A DNA stretch of 64,000 nucleotides from Candidatus Eremiobacterota bacterium (lineage in GTDB: Bacteria; Vulcanimicrobiota; Vulcanimicrobiia; Vulcanimicrobiales; Vulcanimicrobiaceae), in assembly GCA_019235885.1 (NCBI GenBank), contig JAFAKB010000022.1:1-64000 (forward strand), read 5' to 3'. Positions 34,931 to 43,583 of the stretch are shown one piece after another. A program made the position numbers and the translations under genes. The notes beneath the pieces were generated by a model, which saw only the letters and a list, made by a program, of their open reading frames with translations, ran no database searches and was not told the DNA's origin. Position 1 is the first letter of the stretch, and the number at the start of each line of letters is the position of its first letter.

Positions 34931-36154
34931 ATGACCCCGATTGCAATTTCTAAGGGCGCGCGGCTCGTCACGCAGCATCCGCATCTGATGCAGAACTACG
35001 GGCGGTTGGAGATCAACATCGTCCGGGGCGACGGTTGCTGGCTCTACGACGAGTCGGGGAACGCATACCTCGATCTGGTGGCGGGGATCGCGGTGTGCGC
35101 GCTCGGGCACGCGCATCCGCGGATCGCGCGCGCGATCGCCGAGCAGGCGGCGACGCTCGTGCACGTGAGCAATCTGGTGCACCACGAGCCGGCAGGGACG
35201 CTCGCCGACCGGCTCGCGCAGCTCGCAGGTTTCGACGCGGTCTTCTTCTGCAACAGCGGCGCCGAGGCGAACGAAGCGGCGATCAAGCTGGCGCGCAAGC
35301 ACGCCTGGCGGCGCGGGGAGAAACGGCGCAACGTCATCCTCGCCGCCAAAGGCTCGTTCCACGGCCGCACGCTGGGCGCGCTCGCCGCGACCGACAATCC
35401 GGCATACCACGAAGGCTTCGAGCCGCTGCCGCTCGGGTTCGCGCACGTCGAGTACAACGACGTCGCCGCGCTCGAGGCGGCGATCGGCGAGACGACCGCG
35501 TGCTTTCTGGTCGAGCCGGTGCAGGGCGAGAGCGGCGTCGTCCCCGCGACGAAAGAATACCTCGATGCCGCGCGGCGGTTGTGCGACGAGCGCGGCGCGT
35601 TGCTGATCTTCGACGAGGTGCAGTGCGGAATGGGCAGACTCGGCCGGCTCTTCGCCCACCAGCTCTACGACGTGAAACCGGACGCGTTCACGCTCGCGAA
35701 GTCGCTGGCGAACGGGTTGCCGATCGGCGCGCTCGTCGTGCGCGGCGACGCCGCGACGTCGCTGCAGCCGGGCGATCACGGCACCACGTTCGGCGGTTCG
35801 CCCGTCCCCGCCGCCGCCGCGCTCGAGCACCTCGCCGTCCGTGACGTCCTCGACTTGGACGAGCACGTCACCACCGTCGGCGCGCTGCTGCGCGACGAGC
35901 TCGCCGCGGTCGCCGCCGACTATCCGGCGGTGTTCGAACCGCCGCGCGGGCTCGGCCTGATGCTGGGGCTTCCCGTGCGCGAGCCGCACGGCGCGAAGGA
36001 CTTCGTCGCGCGCGGGCTCGACCACGGCGTCTTCCTCAACGCCGCGGGGCGGAACACGCTGCGCTTCGTTCCGCCGCTTGTCATCTCGGCCGACGAGGTG
36101 CGCGACGCGGCGCAACGGCTTCGCGCGACGATCGCCACGGTGCTGCGCGGCTAG
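34931..36154 (+). CDS. argD: Acetylornithine aminotransferase
   Basis: 407 residues, ATG preceded by AGAGGAAA. Class III aminotransferase signatures: LDLVAGIAVCALGHAHPRI, FCNSGAEANEAAIKLAR, GSFHGRTLGALAAT, LLIFDEVQCGMGRLG, and the PLP lysine in FTLAKSLANGLPIGA. It converts N-acetylglutamate semialdehyde to N-acetylornithine, the fourth step. It is the last arg gene. The next gene is convergent, 15 bp away, with no obvious terminator. Confidence 0.93.
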   Translation: MTPIAISKGARLVTQHPHLMQNYGRLEINIVRGDGCWLYDESGNAYLDLVAGIAVCALGHAHPRIARAIAEQAATLVHVSNLVHHEPAGTLADRLAQLAGFDAVFFCNSGAEANEAAIKLARKHAWRRGEKRRNVILAAKGSFHGRTLGALAATDNPAYHEGFEPLPLGFAHVEYNDVAALEAAIGETTACFLVEPVQGESGVVPATKEYLDAARRLCDERGALLIFDEVQCGMGRLGRLFAHQLYDVKPDAFTLAKSLANGLPIGALVVRGDAATSLQPGDHGTTFGGSPVPAAAALEHLAVRDVLDLDEHVTTVGALLRDELAAVAADYPAVFEPPRGLGLMLGLPVREPHGAKDFVARGLDHGVFLNAAGRNTLRFVPPLVISADEVRDAAQRLRATIATVLRG

Positions 36155-36169
36155 GAGCTTCTGGCGCGC

Positions 36170-36595
36170 TCAGCCGGTGGAGCGCAGCGCGCAGCGGTCG
36201 TCGGCGACGAGCACGTCGACGACGAGCTCGTCGTCTTGCGCTCCGTGGAGGCGCGCGAAACGCTCGCGGTGCTCGTGCGGCAGGTCGGCGACGCGCAGCG
36301 ATTTGATGACGGCGTTCAGCGCGTCGCGCCGTTCGGAGGGGACGCGGGCGGCGACGGCCGCGGCGATCTCCGCCTCGTCGAGCGCGCGGCGCACCAGCTC
36401 GATGAACTCCGCTTCGGAGAAACCGCACTCAGCGAGCAGCCACGCGCTGATCCCGGGCGAGATGATGTACTCGCCGGGATCGCCGCCGCGCATCAGCCCG
36501 CGCGCCTTGTCGATCGTGCGCGGCAGCAGCATCAATCCGGCCAGCCGCGCGCGCGGGTCGCGCGGGGGGCGGCGGCGCAAGCTGACCGGCCGCAC
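36170..36595 (-). CDS. DUF5069 family protein
   Basis: 141 residues from the GTG at 36595, 5 bp downstream of the peroxiredoxin stop. The start DPRARLAGLMLLPRTIDKARG and the C-terminal helical region VPSERRDALNAVIKSLRVADLP fit the DUF5069 family, whose function is unknown. The middle has GEYIISPGISAWLLAECGFSEAEFIELVRRA. It is probably cotranscribed with the peroxiredoxin gene. Confidence 0.7.
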   Translation of the reverse strand: MRPVSLRRRPPRDPRARLAGLMLLPRTIDKARGLMRGGDPGEYIISPGISAWLLAECGFSEAEFIELVRRALDEAEIAAAVAARVPSERRDALNAVIKSLRVADLPHEHRERFARLHGAQDDELVVDVLVADDRCALRSTG

Positions 36596-36600
36596 GGGCG

Positions 36601-37155
36601 CTATTTCGTCGGCTTGAGCGCTCGCAGCGCGGCGAGCGCGTTCTCGACGTGCTTCTCGGGCTCGAGGTTCGTGTAGCTGTACGCGACCGTGCCGTCCGGC
36701 GCGATGACGTACGACGTGCGGTTGGCGTACGTCGGCGCCTTCAGCACTGCATCGTAGTCCTTCGCGATCACCAGCCCAGGATCGCTGGCGACGAGAAACG
36801 CCGAGCGGCACTCCTGCGTGGAGAACTTCTGCTGCGTCGCGATGTCGTCGCCGCTCACGCCGATCACCGTCGCGCCGAGCTTCTTGAAGTCGGCGATGTG
36901 CTCGGAAAACATGTGCGCTTCGACCGTGCAGCCGGTCGTGAACGACTTCGGAAAGAAGTACAGCACCACCGGGCCCTTGGCGAGCGCAGCCTTCAGGTCG
37001 ACGGTTTGCACCTCGCCGCCGAGCGCGGCTTGCGCGGTGAACGGCGGCGCGACGGCACCGTCTTTGAGCGCCGCCGCGGCGGGCTGCGGCCCGCCCAGCG
37101 CGAGCGCGGCGCTCGCGGCCGCGAGGAGAAACGGCAGGATATTCGCTCTAGCCAT
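36601..37155 (-). CDS. Exported AhpC/TSA (Bcp-like) peroxiredoxin
   Basis: 184 residues with a signal peptide (ILPFLLAAASAALALGG, cleavage near AAA-ALK). The thioredoxin-fold peroxiredoxin domain has the peroxidatic Cys at residue 76 (FPKSFTTGCTVEA) and a likely resolving Cys at 116 (STQECRSAF). It reduces hydroperoxides, here probably in the periplasm or outside the membrane. A Fur/PerR-like palindrome lies about 58 bp upstream. It starts a two-gene operon with the DUF5069 gene. Confidence 0.88.
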   Translation of the reverse strand: MARANILPFLLAAASAALALGGPQPAAAALKDGAVAPPFTAQAALGGEVQTVDLKAALAKGPVVLYFFPKSFTTGCTVEAHMFSEHIADFKKLGATVIGVSGDDIATQQKFSTQECRSAFLVASDPGLVIAKDYDAVLKAPTYANRTSYVIAPDGTVAYSYTNLEPEKHVENALAALRALKPTK

Positions 37156-37212
37156 GCTGGTCCTACTTAGAGAATGCGGATGAAAAAACTCTGAGGCCGG
37201 GTCGCCGGATTG

Positions 37213-37227
37213 TGATTCTCATTCTCA
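37213..37227. promoter_or_regulatory. Fur/PerR-like 7-1-7 palindrome
   Basis: On the minus strand TGAGAAT-G-AGAATCA matches the Fur 7-1-7 consensus at 11 of 14 positions. It lies between the peroxiredoxin and the YCII gene, which are divergent. Confidence 0.35.
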
Positions 37228-37272
37228 TGCTCCCCGGCCTGTCGATTTGCGGCAGGGCCGCGCGTCCTAAGG

Positions 37273-37293
37273 GCGGATGCGACCGGCATCCGC
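37273..37293. promoter_or_regulatory. 8-bp inverted repeat before the YCII/sigma operon
   Basis: GCGGATGC and GCATCCGC form a perfect 8-bp palindrome with a 5-nt loop, 19 bp before the YCII start. It could be an operator or an mRNA hairpin. Confidence 0.35.
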
Positions 37294-37312
37294 ACCGACG
37301 GAGGATCGAGAA

Positions 37313-37657
37313 ATGAAATACATGCTGCTCATCTACGGCCCGCAGCGCGACCGCGAGCCGACCCCGGAAGAGTGGGCCGAGGCGATGCCCAAGTGGGAGG
37401 CGTACACGAGCGAGCTGCGCAACCGCGGCGCCTACGTCGACGCCGCCCCGCTCGCCGGCGTGAACACCGCGACGACGGTGCGCGTGCGCGACGGCAAGCG
37501 CCTCGTCACCGACGGCCCGTTCGCCGAGTCGAAGGAGTATCTCGGCGGCTACTACGTCGTCGAAGCGCCGACGATCGACGGCGCGCTCGAGGCGGCCGCG
37601 ATGTGCCCCGGCGCGCAGACGGGGTCGATCGAGGTGCGGCCTATTGTCGCAGTCTGA
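37313..37657 (+). CDS. YCII/DGPF-domain protein
   Basis: 114 residues, ATG preceded by GGAGGA. It has the YCII fold motifs KYMLLIYGPQRD, TTVRVRDGKRLVTDGPFAESKEYLGGYYVVEA and SIEVRPIV. DGPF proteins are regularly paired with ECF42-type sigma factors; that pairing holds here, because the sigma gene starts 14 bp before this stop. The biochemical role of DGPF proteins is unresolved. Cotranscription with the sigma factor is certain by overlap. Confidence 0.88.
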   Translation: MKYMLLIYGPQRDREPTPEEWAEAMPKWEAYTSELRNRGAYVDAAPLAGVNTATTVRVRDGKRLVTDGPFAESKEYLGGYYVVEAPTIDGALEAAAMCPGAQTGSIEVRPIVAV

Positions 37658-38903
37658 CGCCGGCGCGGTCGAGCGCGTCGCACGGTGCTTCCGCGAGGAC
37701 GCGGGACGCACCGTCGCGGCGCTCGCGCGCGCGCTCGGCGACATCGAGCTGGCGGAAGACGCGCTGCAAGATGCGTACCTCACCGCGCTCGAGCGCTGGC
37801 CGCGGCTGGGCTTTCCGGCTCGGCCTTCGGCGTGGATCTTCACCGCGGCGCGCAATCGCGCGATCGACCGGCTGCGGCACGAACGGCTCGGCCGCGAAAA
37901 GCTGCGCCGGCTCGCCGCGCTCGAGCCTCCGGCGGACGTCGTGGACGATGCGCCCGAGGACGATGCGATGAGCGCCGTGCCGGACGACCGCCTCGGCTTG
38001 ATCTTCGCCTGCTGCCATCCCGCGCTCGGCATCGAAGCGCGGATCGCGCTCACGCTGCGCACGCTCGCCGGTTTGACCACCGAAGAGATCGCGGATGCGT
38101 TCCTCGTTCCGCACGCGACGATGGCGCAGCGGCTGGTGCGGGTGAAGCGCAAGATTCGCGAAACGGCGATCCCGTTCGACATCCCGCCGGCGGAGCGGCT
38201 CCCCGAACGGCTCGACGACGTCTGCACGGTGCTGTATCTCATCTTCAACGAAGGCTACACGGCGAGCGCCGGCGATCAACTGGTGCGAAGAGACCTGTGC
38301 GACGAAGCGATCCGGCTCGGCCGCGTGCTCGCGACGCTGATGCCGCAAGAGCCGGAGGTGATGGGGCTGCTGGCGCTGATGCTCTACCACGACTCGCGCC
38401 GCGAGGCGCGCGTCGCGCCCGACGGCTCGATGATCGTGCTCGCCGAACAGGATCGCACGCGCTGGAACCGCGCGAAGATCGCCGAAGCGGACGAGTGGCT
38501 CAGGCGCGCGGCGCGGCACGACGCGCCGGGCCCGTACCAACTGCAAGCGACGATCGCGTGGGCGCACGTCGCGCCGCCGAGCGCGGACGAGGTCGACTGG
38601 CGCGGGGTCGCCGAGCTGTACCGCATCTTGGAGAAGATGACACCCTCGCCGATCGTCGCGCTGAACCGCGCGGTCGCGATCGGCTTCGCCGACGGCCCGG
38701 CCGCCGGGCTCGCCGCGCTCGATGCGTTGCCGCGCGAGGAGCTCGGCGACTACCATCACTACCACGTCGCCCGCGCCGACGCGCTGGCGAAGCTGGGCCG
38801 CGACGCCGAAGCGCGCGCGGCGTATCAAGCCGCGCTGGCGCGCACGCAGAACACCGCCGAGCAGAGCTACTTGCGCGCGAAGATCGAGCTTACGTCGGTT
38901 TGA
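37644..38903 (+). CDS. ECF RNA polymerase sigma factor, ECF42-like with long C-terminal extension
   Basis: 419 residues, TTG start overlapping the YCII gene by 14 bp. Sigma-2 region: ELAEDALQDAYLTALERW, then PSAWIFTAARNRAIDRLRH. Sigma-4 HTH: LAGLTTEEIADAFLVPHATMAQRLVRVKRKI. From about residue 190 a TPR-rich extension follows (LDDVCTVLYLIFNEGYTAS, LNRAVAIGF). This architecture is that of ECF42 factors, which act without a classical anti-sigma factor. The target promoters are unknown. The gene ends convergent with the next one (14-bp overlap). Confidence 0.9.
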   Translation: MSQSDAGAVERVARCFREDAGRTVAALARALGDIELAEDALQDAYLTALERWPRLGFPARPSAWIFTAARNRAIDRLRHERLGREKLRRLAALEPPADVVDDAPEDDAMSAVPDDRLGLIFACCHPALGIEARIALTLRTLAGLTTEEIADAFLVPHATMAQRLVRVKRKIRETAIPFDIPPAERLPERLDDVCTVLYLIFNEGYTASAGDQLVRRDLCDEAIRLGRVLATLMPQEPEVMGLLALMLYHDSRREARVAPDGSMIVLAEQDRTRWNRAKIAEADEWLRRAARHDAPGPYQLQATIAWAHVAPPSADEVDWRGVAELYRILEKMTPSPIVALNRAVAIGFADGPAAGLAALDALPREELGDYHHYHVARADALAKLGRDAEARAAYQAALARTQNTAEQSYLRAKIELTSV

Positions 38904-39501
38904 ACATCGGCGCTTCGGCGAAGCGCTCTTTGAGGAACCGGCCGTTCGCGAGCAGCGACTGCGCGTCGTCGACGACCGCGTTCTTCGCGATCTCCTGCAT
39001 CTTCGCCGCCAGGACGGTGAGCTGCTCGACGACGATCTGGCGCGCCGTCTTGCCGTCGCGGATCGCGACCGTGTTGCGGTACGTCGTCGGGACGCTGAGG
39101 TAGGCGTTCAGCGTGTCGGGGAGATAGGTCGTCGCGGTCGAGCGCACGTCGTCGAAGACCGCGTCGACGACATGGCGCGCGGCGAGCCGTGGAAGGATCT
39201 CCTCGACCGCCGCGGCGATCTGCGTTACCAGCGCGGCGATCTCCGGCGGCAGGCGCTTCTGCGACTCGGCGGCGAGCCGTGCCACGCCGTCGACCGCGTC
39301 CTTCACGCTCATCTCGTCGTTGAGCTGTGTCTCGAGCGCACCGCCGTCGCGCGCGACCAGCGCACCGATCCCGTAGCTGCCGGCGACGATCACGTACCAG
39401 AAGTCGTGGATGAGGTTGAGAAAGAACGCCGCGAGCGCGAGCAGGGCGAGCCCGGAACCCGCCAGGTTGCGGTTGCTGTAGACGAAGAGCGGGAGCCTCA
39501 C
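38890..39501 (-). CDS. Membrane protein, last gene of the TelA/VWA cluster (XpaC-like placement)
   Basis: 203 residues, GTG start inside the stop of the VWA gene. Two hydrophobic helices at about residues 13-50 (LALLALAAFFLNLIHDFWYVIVAGSYGIGALV) are followed by a helical cytoplasmic or coiled region to the end. Many TelA operons contain an XpaC-like membrane partner in this position. The sequence itself gives no conclusive family match, so I call it only by placement. It may anchor the cluster's products at the membrane. Confidence 0.62.
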   Translation of the reverse strand: MRLPLFVYSNRNLAGSGLALLALAAFFLNLIHDFWYVIVAGSYGIGALVARDGGALETQLNDEMSVKDAVDGVARLAAESQKRLPPEIAALVTQIAAAVEEILPRLAARHVVDAVFDDVRSTATTYLPDTLNAYLSVPTTYRNTVAIRDGKTARQIVVEQLTVLAAKMQEIAKNAVVDDAQSLLANGRFLKERFAEAPMFKPT

Positions 39502-41078
39502 TGGTAGCCGCGGATCTCCTTGAAGATGCCGGCCAGCGACTCTTTCCGCGCGTCGAACGCGCGCCCGCCGGTCAGGCTCGCGATGCGCTCGAGCTCGGCC
39601 GGGCTGGCCTCGCCGATGAAGATCGGGAAGATGCGGATCCGCTGCGCGAACGCCGGCATCGCGGCGCGCTTGCGCCGGAACGCGTCGTAGTCGTCGCCGC
39701 GGTTGTTCTCGCCGTCGGTCATCAGCACGATCGAGTCGTACCGCCCGGCGTCGGCCGAGCGGTCGCGTACCGCTTCGTTGAGCGCGGCTTCGAGCGCGTC
39801 GTAGATCGCGGTGTTCCCGCCTGCCTGCAAGCCGGCCGCGAGGTTTTTGACCGCGCCGAACACGGCCGGGTCGTTCGGCTTGGCCATCGTGAACGTCTGG
39901 TCGATCTCCGGATGAACACTGAAGGTGATGATCGTGACGCGCTCGCGGTCGGCGAAGCGCGCGAACTGTCCGGTGAGCGAGTCGTCGCTGCCGGTGAGCA
40001 CGGCGAGCGCGTCCTGCACGCGCTGGATGCGCGTCTTGCCGGTACCGTCGTCGTTGTCCATCGAGCCGGTCTTGTCCAGCACGTAGAACGAGTGCGCCGG
40101 GACGCGGTCCTGGTTGAGGAAGCGCAGCAGCAGCTGTTGCACCGCACCGGCCGACGCGGGGAACGGCGTCTCGGCGATGATCGCCGGGTAGTGCGTGGCG
40201 ACCGACGTGTCGGTCGGACGGCGGTACGTCGTGTCGGCGATGCGCTTCTGCACGTCGGGGGATTTCAGGTACGCGACGAGCTTGTCGTACGCGGGCTGCT
40301 TCGACTCGTCGAGCAGGTCGATCGGATAGTCCGCGGTCATAACGCCGTCGGCGGGGTAGACGCGGTCGAGCTTCTCCTTCAGCCGTGAATCATTGTCGAG
40401 CGCGGCGATGCTGGCTTCGTAGGTGATGATCCCGTCGACGGTGTCTTGCGAGTCGAGGTAGGCGTCGCTGAGCCAGCCGCTGCTGCCGGAGACGAGGTGC
40501 TGTCCTTTGTAGAACGACGCGATCGCTTGGCGGTTGACGTCGGAAGGGCGCAGCGCATCGCCGGTGCCCGCGAGAGCGGTCGCAACGCTGAGCACCGCGC
40601 TGAAGCCCGAGTTCGAGGTCGACGGGTTCGTCATCGCGTAGCGGAAGTTGCCCGCCGAGACGGCGTTTTCGATCTGGCGCCAGGTGACGCGCTTCCCGCC
40701 GTCCCAGCCGAGCCGTTGCGCGACCGAATGCTTCACGCCGAGGATCACCGGCGAGAGCATGATCCGCGTGCGGGCGCGCACCGACTTGCCGGCGCTCGAG
40801 AGCGCGAGGTACTTGTCCTGCGCGAACCAGGCCGCGTCGTGCTTCTCGCCGCCCGAGAGCCGGTCGATCCCGGCGATCGTGCCGACGTACGAGAGCTGCA
40901 CGGCGACGCCCGTCGCGCGCTGCGCGTCGGCCAGGATCGGCTCCATGTCCTTGAGCTCGGAGCCGGCGACGACGTCGAGCGTCATCGCCGGCGCGCTCGA
41001 ACCGCCGCCGCCGCTGCTGCCGCCGCACGCTGCGAGCGCAAGGAAGAGCGCCGCCACCGCGGCGGCTCGCGCGCGCAT
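39498..41078 (-). CDS. Substrate-binding plus VWA domain lipoprotein
   Basis: 526 residues. Lipoprotein signal MRARAAAVAALFLALAACGG with lipobox LAAC. Residues about 33-320 form an extracellular solute-binding domain (LDVVAGSELKDMEPILADAQ, ATYGT-like hinge, MTADYPIDLL). Residues about 330-520 are a VWA domain with a MIDAS-like DKTGS (YVLDKTGSMDNDD) and LMTDGENNRGDDYD. Such solute-binding/VWA fusions occur in Actinobacteria next to TelA. The protein should sit outside the membrane and bind a ligand or partner protein with metal. No permease or ATPase is encoded nearby. Confidence 0.85.
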   Translation of the reverse strand: MRARAAAVAALFLALAACGGSSGGGGSSAPAMTLDVVAGSELKDMEPILADAQRATGVAVQLSYVGTIAGIDRLSGGEKHDAAWFAQDKYLALSSAGKSVRARTRIMLSPVILGVKHSVAQRLGWDGGKRVTWRQIENAVSAGNFRYAMTNPSTSNSGFSAVLSVATALAGTGDALRPSDVNRQAIASFYKGQHLVSGSSGWLSDAYLDSQDTVDGIITYEASIAALDNDSRLKEKLDRVYPADGVMTADYPIDLLDESKQPAYDKLVAYLKSPDVQKRIADTTYRRPTDTSVATHYPAIIAETPFPASAGAVQQLLLRFLNQDRVPAHSFYVLDKTGSMDNDDGTGKTRIQRVQDALAVLTGSDDSLTGQFARFADRERVTIITFSVHPEIDQTFTMAKPNDPAVFGAVKNLAAGLQAGGNTAIYDALEAALNEAVRDRSADAGRYDSIVLMTDGENNRGDDYDAFRRKRAAMPAFAQRIRIFPIFIGEASPAELERIASLTGGRAFDARKESLAGIFKEIRGYQ

Positions 41079-41079
41079 G

Positions 41080-42324
41080 CTAGAGGATCCGCGCCGTTCC
41101 GTCGGCCGGCGGCGCGCTCAGCGACGCGACTTCCGAGGCGCCGCCGTCGCGGCTGCGCGCGACGTACTTCTTCGCGTTGTCGATCATCGGCTCGAGCGCG
41201 GCAACCGTCTGCTGGAACGAGACCAGCGCCTTCTCCTTGTAGGCCGAGATGTTGTCGATCGCGGACTCGGTGTCGGCGAAGGCCTGCTTCAGCGTGCCGA
41301 GGTCGACGCTCGAGGCCGTCGCCTGCTCGAAGACTCGCTCCGTGTTCTGCTTGAGCATCGATGCCGTGTCGGCGATGAGCCGGTCGGTGGTCGCGTTGAG
41401 CGCCTGGATCTGGTCGAGCACGAGCTTCTGGTTGGTCAGCGCCTGGGCGACGATGATCGCCGTGCGCAGCGCCGCGATCGTGGTGGTCGTCGCGCGGTCG
41501 ACGCCCTTGATCAGCTCTTCGTTGTTCTTGCGGATCAGGTCGAGCGCGAGGTAGCCCTGCACGTTGACGGCCTGCTGCGTCGCGATGTCCTGCTGCTTCT
41601 GGCGCGCGTAGAAGAGCACGTCTTCCCTGAGGATTTTGGCGCGCTCAGGATCCGTGCTCGCCACCTGCTGGACCCGTGCGTCGATCGCGTCGGCGACTTT
41701 CTGCGCTAGGTACGCGAACTGCTCGAGCTGGCCCATCAGGTTCCAAAGATTTTCTTTCTCCTGCTCGATGTCGGCGTTGTCGTGCAGGAGCTGGTCGCGC
41801 GAGGCGTAGAGCCCGTTGATGATCGCGTTGAGGTGTGTCTGCGAGGACTCGTACGAGCGGAAGTAGTTCTCGATCTGCGGGCCGAGCGGGATCAGCCCGA
41901 GCAGCTTGTGCGGTGCGAGCAGGTCGCCGCGCGAGCGCGGGTCGAGCTTCTCGATCGTGTAACGCAGGTCGAGCAGCTGCTTCGAGACGTCCGACCCCTC
42001 GTCGAAGATCCCGCCGCCCATCGCGCGCACCGGCCGGTCGAGCAGCCGGTTCGAGACGCTCGCAGCGCGCTGGATCTCATCGTTCCCCATCGCGGAGATC
42101 GCGTTGACGCGCGTCTTGAAGTCGTCGCCGTGGACGGGGAGGGCCAGCAACTCCTTCGCGAAGTCGGCGACCTGCGCGTCTAGCTTGGCGGTTTGCTCCG
42201 GCTTGAGCTGCACCATCGCGAGCGCGGTCTGCGGCGGCACCGCGGCGACGGGCGCGGGCGGGGTGAGCGGCGGCGGCGCGGCGGCCGGCGCGGCCGATGC
42301 GGTCGGCGAGCTTTGGTCGTTCAC
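41080..42324 (-). CDS. TelA/KlaA toxic-anion resistance family protein
   Basis: 414 residues. The N-terminal 50 residues are Pro/Ala-rich. Then comes the TelA (PF05816) helical domain: ISAMGNDEIQRAASVSNRLLDRPVRAM, LLGLIPLGPQIENYFRSYESSQTHLNAII, NVQGYLALDLIRKNNEELIKGVDRATTTTIAALRTAIIVAQAL. TelA proteins are linked to tellurite, colicin and envelope stress resistance; the molecular mechanism is unknown. The gene begins 9 bp after its upstream neighbour's stop and ends 1 bp before the VWA gene, showing tight cotranscription. Confidence 0.9.
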   Translation of the reverse strand: MNDQSSPTASAAPAAAPPPLTPPAPVAAVPPQTALAMVQLKPEQTAKLDAQVADFAKELLALPVHGDDFKTRVNAISAMGNDEIQRAASVSNRLLDRPVRAMGGGIFDEGSDVSKQLLDLRYTIEKLDPRSRGDLLAPHKLLGLIPLGPQIENYFRSYESSQTHLNAIINGLYASRDQLLHDNADIEQEKENLWNLMGQLEQFAYLAQKVADAIDARVQQVASTDPERAKILREDVLFYARQKQQDIATQQAVNVQGYLALDLIRKNNEELIKGVDRATTTTIAALRTAIIVAQALTNQKLVLDQIQALNATTDRLIADTASMLKQNTERVFEQATASSVDLGTLKQAFADTESAIDNISAYKEKALVSFQQTVAALEPMIDNAKKYVARSRDGGASEVASLSAPPADGTARIL

Positions 42325-42333
42325 GGTGACCTC

Positions 42334-43440
42334 CTAGTTCGTTTGGAAGGCGCGCTCGACGCCGGTGATGATCGCTTCGAGAAACTCGTAGGACGGCGGA
42401 TCGACGACGTCGATGAGCTGGTCGGGGACGGCGATCCCGTTCTTCTTCCAGAAGTCGCGCGAGTAGGCGACGTCCTGGATGCGGAAGCCGTGCTCGACGG
42501 CGAGGTGCTGGAGCACCTCGTCCTCGGCGAGCAGATGTCCCAGCTTGTCGCCGCGGTCGGTGATCGGGACGAACGTGTGCTTGGTGTACAGCGTGGGCTT
42601 CGGGTAGAGCAGCAGCATGTCGGGGTTGCGATCGGTCTTGTGCTCCAGCGCGTACTCGATGAACTGCGACTCGTAGATCATCACGAGCGGCGCCTTGCCC
42701 ATCCCGATCTGCACGTAGTCGTCGAAGGGCCCGGCCGACGACGACTCCTCATAGCCTTGCCGCAGGAACAGGCCGTTGATCTTCGGCTGAATCTGCGCGA
42801 TCCGGGCGCGGTCGTCCACGATCTGGTTGCCGTTGAGCACGTACGAGGCGAGCGCGGCGTACATGATGCCTGAATTGGACTTGCGCGGGTCGGTGGTCGA
42901 GACGAGCACCGACTTGTTGACGTCGTAAGCGCCGGCGTTCTTGAAGTCGCGCCAGCGTTTGCCGCTGGTCTCCGCGTTCAGCAGCGCCGGCATGTCGATG
43001 ATGTAGAACTGGTTGCCGATCTTGCGCACGATGCCGTTGGCGACGAGGATCTGCGCGATCGGCTTCCACGATGCGACCGCCATCGGCGTGAAGAACGGCG
43101 TGTAGATGTCTTTTGCGCCGACGAGCTGCTTCAGCCGCTGTCCGGCCGGCGCGCCGGCGGGGAAGGCGAAGTCGTACGTCTTGAGGTCGGTGCGGTTCGC
43201 CATGTCGCGAGAGCCGGAGGTCTCGACTTGCAGATCGATCCCGTTCTTGCGCAGCTCGGCCAGAACGCGCGGGTCGGTCAGGTAGACCTGTTTCTCCGAG
43301 CCGATCAAACCGTGGACGGTGACGACGGCGCGGTCGGCGCGGCGACGCGCCGCGTCCTGGCTGGAGAGGTAGACCGCCAGGACGACGGCCGCGACGAGCA
43401 CGACAAGGGCGACGGGTCCCAGTACGCGTCGAGCGGTCAC
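42334..43440 (-). CDS. Membrane-anchored extracellular solute-binding-type protein
   Basis: 368 residues from the GTG at 43440, chosen because GGAGG (43451-43455) lies 10 nt upstream. A membrane anchor occupies residues about 6-26 (VLGPVALVVLVAAVVLAVYL). The rest resembles periplasmic binding proteins: VVTVHGLIGSEKQVYLTDPRVLAELRK, FTPMAVASWKPIAQIL, RKSNSGIMYAALASYVL, MIYESQFIEYAL. Two binding-protein lobes can be inferred. It is the first gene of the four-gene cluster. With no permease present, it is more likely a sensor or receptor than a transport component. Confidence 0.75.
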   Translation of the reverse strand: MTARRVLGPVALVVLVAAVVLAVYLSSQDAARRRADRAVVTVHGLIGSEKQVYLTDPRVLAELRKNGIDLQVETSGSRDMANRTDLKTYDFAFPAGAPAGQRLKQLVGAKDIYTPFFTPMAVASWKPIAQILVANGIVRKIGNQFYIIDMPALLNAETSGKRWRDFKNAGAYDVNKSVLVSTTDPRKSNSGIMYAALASYVLNGNQIVDDRARIAQIQPKINGLFLRQGYEESSSAGPFDDYVQIGMGKAPLVMIYESQFIEYALEHKTDRNPDMLLLYPKPTLYTKHTFVPITDRGDKLGHLLAEDEVLQHLAVEHGFRIQDVAYSRDFWKKNGIAVPDQLIDVVDPPSYEFLEAIITGVERAFQTN

Positions 43441-43583
43441 GCTGTTCGATCCTCCCGCCCGTCCGACTGGAACGGGCATGCAACGCAGGGTCGTACCCGG
43501 CGGCCGGGCAGAGGTTGCAACCGCCCGCCCAGCGGGCACTACCGCCGAGGACGGTCCTCTTCCTGTCCGAACCCTGCGCCGGG

